Positions 1 through 10,517 of a stretch of DNA of 64,000 nt are shown here, in pieces; position 1 is the first letter of the stretch; every line of letters begins with the position of its first letter. The translations under genes and the position numbers were made by a program. The stretch lies in assembly GCF_040712315.1 (NCBI RefSeq), contig NC_134018.1, forward strand, positions 11,242,835 through 11,306,834, in the 5' to 3' direction. The notes under the pieces were generated by a model. That model had not been told where the DNA came from. It did not search any database and worked only from the letters and a program-made list of their open reading frames with translations. This stretch comes from Castanea sativa. Lineage: Eukaryota; Streptophyta; Magnoliopsida; Fagales; Fagaceae.

Positions 1-3000
1 CGAGAGGCTCGAAGACGTACATCTCGATGAAGCCTACCCGGAGCGAACAACAAAAGTCGGAACCCTGGCCGACCCGGCGGTACGCCAGAAACTCGCAACT
101 TTCTTGAAAGAAAACAAAGATGTGTTCGCATGGAGCCACGAAGACATGCCGGGAATCGACCCGTCGGTCATGGTGCACAGGTTGAACGTGTCACCATCTT
201 TTCCGCCCGTCCGACAGAAGAAAAGAACCTTTGCCCAAGAAAGAGACCAAGCAATAGCGGAAGAAGTCCGCAAACTGCAAGAAGCGGGATTTATCAGGGA
301 AGTGTATTACCCCGATTGGTTGGCGAACGTCGTAATGGTCAAAAAGAACAACGGGAAATGGAGGATGTGCGTTGACTTCACAGACTTGAACAAAGCATGC
401 CCCAAAGATAGCTACCCCCTCCCGCGGGTCGACGTCCTGGTGGATTCTACGGTCAAACATCAGTTGCTAAGCTTCATGGATGCGTTCTCCGGGTATAACC
501 AAATCCGAATGGATGAGGCTGATCAAGAGAAGACTTCGTTCGTGACAAGCCAAGGCCTTTTTTGCTACAAGGTCATGCCCTTCGGCTCCGAAACGCTGGC
601 GCTACCTATCAGAGGCTCATGAACAAGATGTTTGCGCGGCAGATTGGAAGGAACGTCCAGGTGTATGTCGACGACATGCTAGTCAAGAGCCAAGAAGAAG
701 AAGCTCATCTGGAGGATCTTAAGGAAACATTTGATACTCTTCGCTCCTACAACATGAAGCTCAACCCAAGCAAGTGTGCCTTTGGAGTGACGGCAGGAAA
801 GTTCTTGGGGTACATGGTATCCCAAAGAGGGATCGAGGCCAACCCGGACAAGATTCAGGCCATTATGGGGATGGCCCCTCCTAAAAATATCAAGGAAGTA
901 CAAAGCCTCAATGGTAGGGTCGCCGCGCTTAGCAGATTTGTGTCGAAGGCTGCAGATAGATGTCTACCTTTTTTTCGAACATTGAAAAAATCCTTTGAAT
1001 GGACTGCCGAGTGTCAACAAGCATTCGAATATTTAAAGGCCTACCTCTCTTCCCCGCCATTGCTAAGCCCCTCGCAAACTGTGAGAGAGGAACCGTTCCT
1101 CTATCCGGCCGTTTCCCGCAGCCGCCGCGGCCTTAATCGAGAAGACGATAAGATCCAGCCGACCCGTGTACTACGCGAGCAAGGCATTGCACGGTGCAAG
1201 AGAGATATCCCCCCATGGAGAAACTTGCCTTCGCTTTGGTTACAGCGGCCCGTAAGCTCAAGCCATATTTTCAAGCCCATACAATAGTCGTTCTAATCGA
1301 CAAACCTTTGCGGCGCGCAATGGGCAGCCCTTCGCCGGACGAATGGCGTTATGGTCCATAGAACTAAGTGAATTTGATATACAATATCGCCCCCGCGCCG
1401 CCATCAAGGGACAAGCGGTAGCCGACTTCATCGCCGAGTTCACCAGCGCGGAAGGCGAAGAGGAGAAGAATCCCCAATGGGGCATTTTCACTGACGGGTC
1501 ATCCAACAAGAAGGCTGGCGGGGTAGGGGTCGTGCTTAACTCTCCGGAAGGCGACGAGCTCAAATGCATGATTCGCCTCGACTTTCCTACAACTAACAAT
1601 GAAGCAGAGTATGAAGCCCTGATAGCAGGTTTAGACCTTGCTCAAGTTGTAGGGGCCACGAACGTGGTTGTTCATTGCGACTCCCAAGTCGTCACAAGCC
1701 AGGTAAACGGCGAGTACGAGTGCAAGGGCGAAAGAATGAAGAGGTACTGGGAGCAAGCAAAAAAGAGGATGGACGGGCTCCAAGCCAAAATAGTCCAAAT
1801 TCCAAGAGGAGAAAACGAACATGCCGACCGACTTTCCAAAACCGCATCTGCGGAAACTATGACCCCCATCGACAAGGTACTTTCTTTCATTCAGTCTTCA
1901 CCGCTAATTGACGTTGTCTGCATACAGGAAATTGGTTCCGAAAACAATTGGACCACACCCCTGATCTCCTACCTAAAAGATGGCACGTTGCCTGATGAAA
2001 AGGAGGCTGCCAGGAAGCTGAAGGTCCGGTCTGCACGGTTTGTCTTGATAAAGGATGTTCTCTACAAAAGGGGCTTTTCTCGACCGTACCTAAGGTGCGT
2101 GGACCCCGAAGAAGCAAGCTATATTATGAGAGAAGTACACGAGGGGATATGCGGCAACCATTCCGGGTCACGGTCACTGGTACAAAAGTTGATTCGGGCC
2201 GGATACTACTGGCCAACAATGCAGAATGACGCCCAGGTTTATGTGAGAGCTTGCGACAAGTGTCAAAGGTTCAGCAACATCATTCGGCAACCGGCGGAAG
2301 AATTGACCCCCATAACTGCCCCATGGCCATTCGCCCAATGGGGGTTGGACATCATGGGACCATTCCCGATGGCAGCAAGGCAAACTCGAAGTTCCTCGTC
2401 GTCGGCATCGATTACTTCACCAAATGGGTTGAAGCCGAAGCCCTAGCCACAATTACCGAAAAGAACATAAGGGGTTTTGTATGGAGAAACATTGTTTGCG
2501 GTAGTATGGAATTCCAAGAGTCTTAATCTCGGACAACGGTAAACAATTTGACAACAACTCCTTCCGGCCTTCCGTTCGCAGTTAGGAATCAAGAACCATT
2601 ATTCTTCCCCAGCCCATCCTCAAGCAAATGGACAAGTAGAAGTCACCAACCGATCCTTGCTTCGAATCATCAAGACTCGGCTCGAGGGGGCAAAGGGCGT
2701 ATGGCCCGAGATGCTACCCGGCCGTGTTGTGGGCATACGTAACGACGTGCGAACCCCTACAGAGAAACCCCTTTCCACTGACATACGGAAGTGAAGCGGT
2801 CATTCCAAATGAGATAGGACTCACAAGTTATAGGGTGGCCAATCACGACGAGGGAAGAAATGATCAAGAGCTTCGTTTGTAACTGGATCTAATTGACGAA
2901 GTAAGGGCGGTGGCTGAGCAGAGACTCGCGCGATACCAGGACCTCGTAAGCAAGCACTACAACTCCCGAGTCAAGCACCGAGACTTCAAAGTCGGAGATC

Positions 3001-3230
3001 TTGTTTTAAGGAAAGTAATGGGCGCGACCAGAGATCCCACACAAGGAAAGCTCGGCCCGAACTGGGAAGGACCCTACAAGATCGTATCATGGCGAAGAAA
3101 GGGCACCTATCACCTAGCGACTCTCGGGACGGGCGTAACCGCGACACCCATGGAACGCCGACCACCTCGTAAAGTACTACCGCAGTGAAGATAGCAAGCG
3201 AACGTTACTCCTCCTAAATCCAGTTTACGA
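1..3230 (+). pseudogene. pol: E1 pol remnant: RT, RNase H, integrase
   Basis: Encodes the replicative enzymes of E1. Visible blocks: the RT N-terminus with the VCVDFTDLN-type motif near 365-395, the RT catalytic YVDD at 664-675, the RT-linked RNase H region near 1080-1420, a second RNase H-like block opening with FTDGSSNK near 1487-1512, the integrase zinc region (HEGICGNHSGS, CDKCQRF) at about 2140-2275, the integrase core WGLDIMGPFP near 2340, and the C-terminal GPNWEGPYKIV block near 3055-3090. The reading frame shifts near 590, 1085-1290, 2390, 2500-2600 and again before 2910. No single frame crosses the region, so this is a decayed gene. There is no visible start because the 5' end is cut. 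Confidence 0.9.
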
Positions 3231-3410
3231 TCCTTAATTATTTGTCTTAGCTTATTCTTGCCTACAGTATATTTTAAGCCCAAAGGGCTGAAAACTTATC
3301 TTTCCTATTTTTGAACAAAATTTTACTTATGCATTCATCATAATAAGAGGAGGTTCATTCAGAAACGACTAGTGAATTTTTTTTATGTCTTGAAGAAAAC
3401 AACAGGTCCT

Positions 3411-3913
3411 CTACATCTAAGTCCACAAAGTGGACGGCCTACGTCTAAGTCCACAAAGTGGACGGCCTACATCTAAGTCCACAAAGTGGACGGCCTACAT
3501 CTAAGTCCACAAAGCGGACGACATGCTTATAAGTCCACAAAGTGGACGGCCTACGTCTAAGTCCACAAAGTGGACGGCCTACGTCTAAGTCCACAAAGTG
3601 GACGGCCTACGTCTAAGTTCACAAAGTGGACGGCCTACATCTAAGTCCACAAAGTGGACGACATGCTTATAAGTCCACAAAGTGGACGGCCTACGTCTAA
3701 GTCCACAAAGTGGATGGCCTACATCTAAGTCCACAAAGTGGACGACATGCTTATAAGTCCACAAAGTGGACGACCTATATCCAAGTCCACAAAGTGGACG
3801 ACCTGCTTATAAGTCCACAAAGTGGGCGGTCTGCCTCTAAGTCCACAAAGTGGACGATCTACATCTAAGTCCACAAAGTGGACGGCGTCATAAATAAGTC
3901 CACAAAGTGGACA
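3411..3913. repeat. Tandem array, 18 units of about 28 bp, with dyad GTCCAC-AAA-GTGGAC
   Basis: Counted by eye there are 18 units whose core is GTCCACAAAGTGGAC, a perfect dyad with a 3-base spacer. Fourteen cores are exact and four carry one change. Linkers alternate between forms like GGCCTACATCTAA and GACATGCTTATAA. The array lies just past the integrase end and before the 3' end of the antisense gene. Tandem arrays at this position are known in Tat/Ogre-type elements; the dyad design is what I see here. Confidence 0.93.
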
Positions 3914-3925
3914 ATCTTACACCTA

Positions 3926-4042
3926 AAATGACGGTGTCATGTTCAAAATGACGGCGTTATGTTCAAAGTGACGGCGTTATGTTCAAAATGACGGCGTTAT
4001 GTTCAAAGTGACGGCATAATAACGGTGTTATGTTCAAAGTTA
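3926..4042. repeat. Short tandem array, about 20-bp units (TGACGGCGTTATGTTCAAA type)
   Basis: Five to six imperfect units directly follow the dyad array. They contain TGACGG, a hexamer that is common throughout the 3' part and LTR of E1. A degenerate continuation rich in CTGACGCCGT-like words runs to about 4290. Confidence 0.85.
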
Positions 4043-4468
4043 GCTGACGGCATCGTTCGTAGAAAAATGGGCGTATTGCCAAATGAATACATCGAGCTAG
4101 ATTCGCTGAAAGAGAAGCTGACGCCGTTAGGAAACTCGCATACGATTCTGTCCAACGGCGTCGCCCATGTAACTGACGGAATGATGAAAAACGACCCTGT
4201 TTTTATGAAAAAGAAGCTGACGCCGTCATCAATTCAAAGAAAAATTGGATTGAAGAAAAATACCGTCACCCTTAAGCTGACGAGTTCATCACGGACAATT
4301 TTGACTTAATAAAAAAAACACACATGCTTGAAGCATAAAATGACATTAAAATTAAAATAGGCAATGTCTTTACAAAAGCCCAGAAAAATGGGCGCCAAGT
4401 ACTACAATTTCGTCTACAGTTCTTCAAAAAAAAAAAAAAAAAAAAAGCTTTAATCTCATGAGAGGGCG

Positions 4469-6752
4469 TCAGTGTTGTCCATTATCTTCAGCAGTGAAAG
4501 GCTGGGCACAAGAGAGAGAAGGGCTGACGGCATTTGGGTCGCCATTGTGAGGATTTGGAGTCAGAGTGACGGAGTGATCCGTTGTACCGGGCCGGGCTAG
4601 GACGACGCTGTTGTCTCTCTGATTATTGTCGTCAGCATCTTCATGGACGACGTCGCCTGCAGGGGTTGACGGGATGGACTCATCCATTGAAATCCTTGAC
4701 AGATCCAAGTCCGGATAGACGGATTTTACTTGCTTCAAGTAGTCCTCAAACCCGTCACCGTAGTAGGCAGCACAAGCGTCTATAAAGGCCGACGAATCTT
4801 TGAACTCCGTCACAGCGTCATTCCTAGCCGTCTCCACTTGGACTAGGATGGATCTCAACTCCTTCTCCGCCGTCACCTTGGCCTCCGTTTCCATCTTCCG
4901 TCGGCGGGTCTCCTCCGTCAGCTTTTCCTTATAATCCTTCAGCTCCGTGCCCAAGATGCGGTTCGCTCCTTGAACCGCGCCCGACCGTCGCCTAGGTACT
5001 TGACGCGCTCGTTCGTACGGGTGATCACCCCTTCCTTGCGAGCACTCGCTGATGCTGCCTTCATGCGAACCATAGCCTCGAAAGAAAAAGGGGGCAAGAC
5101 AACGTCGTGGCATAAAAAGTTGGACGGGCATCAAAATAGAAAGCGAGACTCACCCCCGGTAAGGTCAAAAAGGCCCGACGCCTTTATCTCGTCAATGGTC
5201 TCGCTCGGCACAAAGGTCCATTTCCTCATCCTTCAAAATGGACTCCGTCACCTCTACAACCGTAATCTTTGTGGGTCGAAGGCGACGAGCGTACCCCTCG
5301 GGAGATAGGGCCCGACGAAGTCACTGGGCCCCTTACTCGCCCCATGAACGGGCTCGAGGCGACGGCCTTCGTGAAGACTTGTCCCCGTGGGTTGGGGCAG
5401 CTTTCTTCCCTTGACGGTCTTTTCTACCGTCGCTTCCTCTTGGCCGCGACCTTCCCGACGGGCCTCGTGGGCCGACGGTGGGGTCGACTCGTCCCCAACC
5501 TTCTCCCCGCTCGTCTCTTCTTGCGCGCAGCAGCAGCTCGAATCCGTTGTTTAGCCGACTCCATCTCTCGCGAAGAATAAGGGTTAGAAAGAGACAACGT
5601 CGTGATAAAGGCAAGAAGGTAAAAGGCACTTACGACGACGTGAATAAGCGTTCAATTTGCAAGCTTCCTCCGTCGGTTCGGGACCTCCACAATATAAGTG
5701 AAGAGTATCTAACGTGATTAGATCCCGACACTTCCTCTCGTCCAATGGAATGGCCGTCACTCGACGAATGAAATCCTCCTCGCTCCTCGGTAATACGTGG
5801 ACGATTATTAGCCGCAATGAAAAGTGACGGGTTAGGATAGCAAAAAAGTAGACGAGGCGAGAAGAGTCGACGGGATTAACTCGAATCTCTAACGTAAGCC
5901 CATGTGTTATCAAAACCATTGGGCATTGACTCCCACTCCTCTTGACGACATACCCAATTTGTCCCTTCTACAAAGAAGTATCCGCCCTTCCACTTCCTAT
6001 TGGAGTCGTGCATATCCGACACTAACTTCAACTCCTTATCCCTCAATCGCAAAATGATACACTCCTTTTGACGAGGAAATGTGCCGAGGACGATAACACC
6101 AAAAGAACTCGTCCAAGGTCAACTCGACCCGGTTCCCACCACTTAGACTACCCCACAAGATCTCGGCACCAATGAAGGTTCGCCAAGCATTGGGGGCAGT
6201 CGATTGCAGAATCCCTAGAAAGTTAGCCACTCGACGGTGTAATGCCGTCGGCGGCAACCCCGCCCCGCCGCGAACATGGCATCATACATGCCGACGTCCG
6301 CGGTTCGTCCCGAGTAGCACCTCTCACCCTCCTCGTGCGTACGGATGGGAATGTCGTCGGGTATTTGGTAACGGGACCGCAAACTTTTGAAAACATTCTC
6401 CGACATCGTCGGGAGAAAATTGTTGACGGACCACTCGGAGGGTAAGATGAAGGACCCGGTCATCACCGAGGATCCCGAGGTGCTCACTGAGGCTTCCTCG
6501 TCACCGTCACTCTCACCCCCGTCATTGCCACTTTCCCTTCCACGAACCCCTTGGTCTTCGTCGGCTACCCCTTCTTCATCACCGTACACCTCACTTCCTC
6601 TAGAACTCTCTACTTCACCGTCAGAAGGAGTTGACGAGTCTCTTCGACGACTCAGATAGGCCCTCCGCGGGCTCACGACCTGATGGAAAAACTTCGTCGT
6701 AACCCGCTCCGTCGCGGATTGACGATGGATCACTCGGCGTCTCCCTAGACAT
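4469..6752 (-). pseudogene. E1 antisense extra gene (aORF), multi-exon, Transposase_28-like
   Basis: The gene runs opposite to pol between the integrase and the 3' LTR. A start at 6752 gives a leader with RDGAGYDE, matching the leader of the E2 antisense gene. An acidic serine-rich stretch follows, then a conserved block with SRYQIPDDIP, an F/AAGRG segment and LGILQSTAPNAWRTFIGAEILWG near 6400-6130. Downstream pieces carry LDTLHLYCGGPEP (near 5690), basic segments, and a long charged coiled coil (about 4960-4780) ending at 4469. The pieces sit in different frames with intron-like gaps, and one frameshift breaks the first exon near 6630. The core resembles the plant 'putative gypsy type transposon' family (Pfam Transposase_28). 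Function is unknown; a nucleic-acid-binding or regulatory role would be inference. Exon borders were not resolved. Confidence 0.62.
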
Positions 6753-7156
6753 CTGACTACCTACAAACGACGAGTTTTTCTAAGATCCTAGGCAGACGAC
6801 TTCACTAAAGGGCGTCACTAGAAAAAGTAAAAAGGTAAAGTAAAGAAAACTTACGTGTAGGAGGACGGTCTCAAGAAGGTGACGGTTGCACGATCGACGG
6901 TGTGGTAAAACTGGCAGTGACGAATTTTTTCTCTCAAGATGAACAAGGCGAAAAAAGTGGAAAAAAGGTAAATAGTGAATATATATAGGAGAGAGGAGGC
7001 GCGAAAGACGAAGCGACACACTCGTCCAGACGCGGAGCCAATCTGCTTATGACATGTGTCCCACCATTTAATGAACATGGCACAAATCACCATGCAAACA
7101 CCATTTCCCTCAAAGAACACCAATCCCATGACCCGTCGCCCATAGCCGACGGGATA

Positions 7157-7176
7157 ATGGAGTGGGGGGCCGATAG
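7157..7176 (+). promoter_or_regulatory. E1 polypurine tract
   Basis: A purine-rich run (ATGGAGTGGGGGGCCGATAG) sits directly before a TG that begins the likely 3' LTR. It primes plus-strand DNA synthesis in LTR elements. The same spot in E2 reads AAGGAGTGAGGGGGCAAC. Confidence 0.6.
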
Positions 7177-7475
7177 TGACGTTATTACAAGGTGACGGCA
7201 CATTAAGAAGCCGACGGAAGTTCACTTGTTACATACCGAATGCACGTTAAGAAGCCGACGCAATACGCTATCCGTCAACTACCGTCATTGACACCTCTTT
7301 AGCATTCATAGCCATGCCCCTTACGCAAAGCAACATTAAGCCGACGGATCACGTGGACGAGTGTCGTGGGTGACGACCTTGGCCGTAAGGTCTTTGGCTG
7401 ATGTCCTTGGCTGACGGACCACGTTGGCGTACGTAAGCTGACGACAGTATAGGAGTTACACGTGGGCTGACGACC
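7177..7475. promoter_or_regulatory. Cluster of TGACG and CACGTG motifs in the E1 LTR U3
   Basis: By eye there are eight TGACG/CGTCA cores (for example near 7177, 7193, 7273, 7283, 7372, 7413, 7439, 7468) and two CACGTG G-boxes (near 7350 and 7460) in about 300 bases. TGACG is the core of plant as-1/TGA-bZIP sites and CACGTG the G-box. Position upstream of the TATA-like sequence fits an enhancer. Activity is inferred. Confidence 0.45.
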
Positions 7476-7727
7476 TTGGCAGGTGAAGGCTGAAGGAATA
7501 ATCCAACTTTCATTTTTAGCCTATCTTGACCTCTGCTTATGTGAATATAAGGAAAGTCCTTGCGCTACGCGTTCGACTTAGTTAAGAAGATTCCTATAAG
7601 GAAAGGGCTCAATACAATAGGCAAAGATCCGCGAATTACTCTTTTAAAAAGGAAATTACTTCTTCACCAAGGCGCATATTTCGGCCACACACCACTATAT
7701 ATACCCCAAGACCCTCATGACCCAAAG

Positions 7728-7853
7728 GTACGCACAATTACCTCAACTCTGGCACTCTAGGGTTGTTTAAAAATTCTAACTTGATCGTCGGAGGGTCTTT
7801 GGCCGGCACCACACCGGTGCTCTCTGTCGATCACCTACTTTTTTTCTTCGCAG
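7728..7853 (+). other. Intron-like GT-AG segment in E1 LTR (R/U5)
   Basis: AAG|GTACGC at the left and a pyrimidine run with TTCGCAG at the right, 126 nt. The matching segments in E2 and E4 are 128 nt with the same borders. Whether it is spliced is unknown. Confidence 0.45.
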
Positions 7854-8228
7854 GTGTTGCTTCAAATCGGTGGAGTACTAGCAGCTTACTGGTGATCTCT
7901 TAGGCTTCATCAGAGAAAATTGAATCCTAGATTTTTTATTCAACTATCAAAAGTTTGACTAGTTGAAACAGTGCTCTAACATATGTGAATATAAGGAAGC
8001 GGCTTACCTCAAGTTTAGAAATCTCAAATATTTCCTTCATTTTAAAATAGACAAATAAATTGTGAAAAAATGTCAATAATTTATGTAATTTTCTCATCTC
8101 CCTTGACTCTCCTCTTTACACTATGTACAACATCACCACCAATATCTCTTAGGCCAAACTGAAAAAATGACATAGCATAAACATGCCAGAAGGTGACCCA
8201 AGAAATTTTACCAAAACTAACAGATTAA

Positions 8229-8754
8229 GAGTATGTTTGGTTGATGTGAAAACAGGAAGGATGGAAAATAAGGAAATAAAAATTTGGTGAAAAATGCCAT
8301 GGAAAATAAAGAAAGAAAAATTCGGTGAAAAATGGCATTTTCCACTGTTTGGTTCTGAAGAGAAAACAAGAGAGACATAAAATGGAGAGGAAAATAATTC
8401 CTTTAGGCCTACATTTTTTTATCCTCCCAATTTGAGAGGAAAATGGGAAGGAAAGATGTTAAATGATGTAATTTACACAAATACCATCACTTTATTGCAC
8501 TCATCTACTCTTCTCACTTTCCCACTTTCCCACTTTATTACACAAGAACATAATAGTCAATTTATATAAACTACATTTTCCATCCTCCCCTTTTTCTCTC
8601 CAACCAAACAAAAAAAGTTTTCACCCTCCCAATTTTCCACCTCTCTAACTAAACATATATGAGGGAAAACCAAATTTTTTCTATCCTCCCACATTTCCAT
8701 CCTCCCACTAATTTTCCATCCTCTCACTTTTCTACTCCTCTGACCAAATGAACC
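8229..8754. mobile_element. MITE, PIF/Harbinger-like, 526 bp
   Basis: Ends are imperfect terminal inverted repeats (GAGTATGTTTGGTTGATG against the reverse complement GGTTCATTTGGTCAGAG) flanked by TAA on both sides (8226-8228, 8755-8757), as expected for a Tourist-type element. The interior repeats GGATGGAAAAT-like words on the left and their complements on the right. There is no coding capacity. The stretch 7918-8228 before it is AT-rich with no feature I can name. Confidence 0.55.
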
Positions 8755-8757
8755 TAA

Positions 8758-9564
8758 GACTTCTTTCATGGCCAACAGCTTCACCTTTTGAACTACAAAA
8801 TAAATAGATCCCCCACCCTTTTTAGATCACCATCCACCTCCTCAACTTAAAAGCATCAGTCTTGAGTTGATCGGCATGGTGGTGTTGCAAGTCTAGGTTT
8901 GTGTTGCAAACTCAGCGACAACGTGGGTCATAGTGATGAAGATTTGGGTGGTCTAATGGCGGTGGTAAGTGGTTTGGGATTTCATTTTGGCTAATATGGT
9001 GGGTTTTGGGTTTTTAATTTATGTTTTGTACTTCTTCTCAGTTTGGCTCAATAGATTGTGGTGATGTGGCAAAGTGAAGAGGAGAGAGGCAAGAAAGATG
9101 AGACAACTACAAAAGTTGTTGGCCTTTTTCTAATTGTTTGATTACTTCGTTTCCAAATGCCACTTATCCATTTAAAAATGGGAGAAAACAGAAGATTTCT
9201 AAACTAGAGAGAGCCACTCCCAATTTTTTTTCCACATGTCACTCATTAAATTAAAAATGGGATGAAACAGGAGATTAATAAACTGGAGGTGACTTGCTCC
9301 CACTTTTTTTCCACATATCACTCATCTATTTGCCCCTCCCAAGCAAATAATAAGTTGGTTAGAGCTATGTGCGAACTCCTAATCCAAATAGGAATAGAAG
9401 TTAACTAATAATGGGAATTAATCCCATGTGATGCACTCACATGATCTTAACATACATATCAAGCCACCAATCAACACTATTCAATTTGGACAAGTAATCT
9501 CAACTCCCAATTACTCCGTGCAAAACGAAAACAAATAGGAGCTTTTTTTCTTCTTTTTTTTTTT
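8758..9564. other. Gene-free AT-rich stretch with an 80-bp tandem duplication
   Basis: No convincing coding sequence. At 9161-9239 and 9240-9319 an approximately 80-bp unit (…AAAAATGGGA-GAAACAG-AGAT… TTTTTTTCCACAT…TCACTCAT) is repeated, with a third partial unit beginning at 9320. It may be part of a degraded MITE; the class is not clear. Confidence 0.4.
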
Positions 9565-10140
9565 TTTAAGTTGTGCTGGTTGGGATAGAATTGGATTCGG
9601 TGTAATTGAGTTCAGTTACTGCATCATGCAATTATCATTTTCTTGTGAGCAATAATAAGTCAATAGAGTAAATTTTGTTCAATTTTTTATACTAACTTTT
9701 AGATTTTAACATAAAAACGATAATTGCATCATACAATCTCAAATCTGGCAATGAGTAACTAAAATTGGGTGACTAAGTTGCAGTTAGAACAAGAAAAGGA
9801 CATGGGATCAATCATGGGGCACCACATGGTTGCGAGATTGATTTCTTTAAACTATATTGATCCAAATGGGGGGGAAGCACTACATGGTATTGGGCAACAA
9901 TGTGATAAAGATGTTGTGAATGCGTAGAGGGCCAAGAAAGGGCAGGCAAGCCTGCCAACATCGCTCTTAGTTTTTGGGCAACAATGTGATAAAGTTTCTC
10001 GTTCTAGCATTTTTAGCTTGACTGAACCGAAATTTGATTTAGCATTAAGAACATATATTGATCCAAATGGGGGGAAACACTACATGGTATTGCCAAAACG
10101 ATGTCGCTGGAAGTAGAAACTAGGAAGGACCTAAGAACCA
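9565..10140. repeat. Dispersed repeat, copy 1 (partner at 15044-15850)
   Basis: Both copies share long matching runs, including the word around GACATGGGATCAATCATGGGG, the phrase TTGCGAGATTGATTTC, the AGAGGGCCAAG..GGGCAGGCAAGCCTG block, ACATATATTGATCCAAATGGGG and the tail ATGTCGCTGGAAGTAGAAAC. Copy 1 lacks the long AT microsatellite present in copy 2 and carries an internal partial duplication (GGGCAACAATGTGATAAAG twice). A short open frame at 10101-10343 starts in the tail; I do not recognise its product and do not claim a gene. Confidence 0.7.
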
Positions 10141-10306
10141 TAAATTCATTAAAGAAATTCTTACTCAAAAGATATCATTTGTTTGTATTACAAACGAAGA
10201 AGGAACTCAAACTTAAAATTCAGCATCCTTCAATGTTGGGAGCTTGTGCCATAAATAAGGACCATAGAGTTGAAATGAAGGAGATGAACAAGAAGCACCA
10301 ATGCAT

Positions 10307-10484
10307 GAGTCGACCAGCTAATAAAAAGAAAAAGGATTTGTAGGTCTTGATCAACAAATAGATTAGCCAACATCCAATGCAATTGATATGAAGCAGAGTC
10401 GACCAGCTAATAAAAAGAAAAAGGATTTCTAGGTCTTGATCAACAAATAGATTAGCCAACATCCAATGCAATTGATATGAAGCA
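10307..10484. repeat. Tandem duplication of an 89-bp unit
   Basis: Positions 10307-10395 and 10396-10484 are near identical, with one visible mismatch (GATTTGTAGG versus GATTTCTAGG). The second copy runs into the palindrome at 10456-10517. Confidence 0.93.
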
Positions 10485-10517
10485 GTACTGCTTCATATCA
10501 ATTGCATTGGATGTTGG
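10456..10517. repeat. Perfect 62-bp palindrome without spacer
   Basis: The left arm begins CCAACATCCAATGCAATTG and the right arm is its exact reverse complement, meeting at GTAC. Every one of the 31 base pairs matches. The left arm is the end of the second 89-bp unit, so this reads as an inverted duplication of the unit's tail. Confidence 0.95.

Larger units (their letters stand above)
1..7912 (+). mobile_element. E1: Tat-like Ty3/gypsy LTR retrotransposon, 3' part (cut by window edge)
   Basis: The window opens in the protease-RT linker of a Ty3/gypsy polyprotein. In order follow RT, RNase H and integrase remains (to about 3230), an 18-unit dyad array (3411-3913), a second short array (3926-4042), an antisense gene (6752 down to 4469), a purine-rich tract (7157-7176) and a 3' LTR ending in CA at 7912. 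The 5' LTR, gag and protease lie outside the window. Domain order, a second RNase H-like block before integrase, and the extra antisense gene point to the Tat lineage; this is family knowledge applied to what is visible. Several frameshifts make the copy defective. E1 is clearly related to E2 and E4 but less similar to them than they are to each other. Confidence 0.88.
7177..7912 (+). repeat. E1 3' LTR (about 736 bp)
   Basis: The end is firm: the final 190 bases match the LTR ends of E2 and E4 (GGCCGGCACCACACCGGTGC motif, GCAGCTTACTGGTGAT, ...CATCA). The start at TGACG is inferred from the preceding purine tract. A TATA-like CTATATATACC lies at about 7693-7703. A GT-AG intron-like segment occupies 7728-7853. 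The partner LTR is outside the window, so no age can be given. Confidence 0.72.

Noticed and set aside
3411..3913. CRISPR-like array of short repeats
   Set aside because: Units are directly tandem with near-constant linkers and no unique spacers, in a plant retrotransposon. It is a 3' tandem array, not a CRISPR.
7540..7560. Shared word ATGTGAATATAAGGAA at 7540 and 7983 as a possible LTR edge
   Set aside because: Too short, and the LTR end at 7912 is fixed by its match to E2 and E4.
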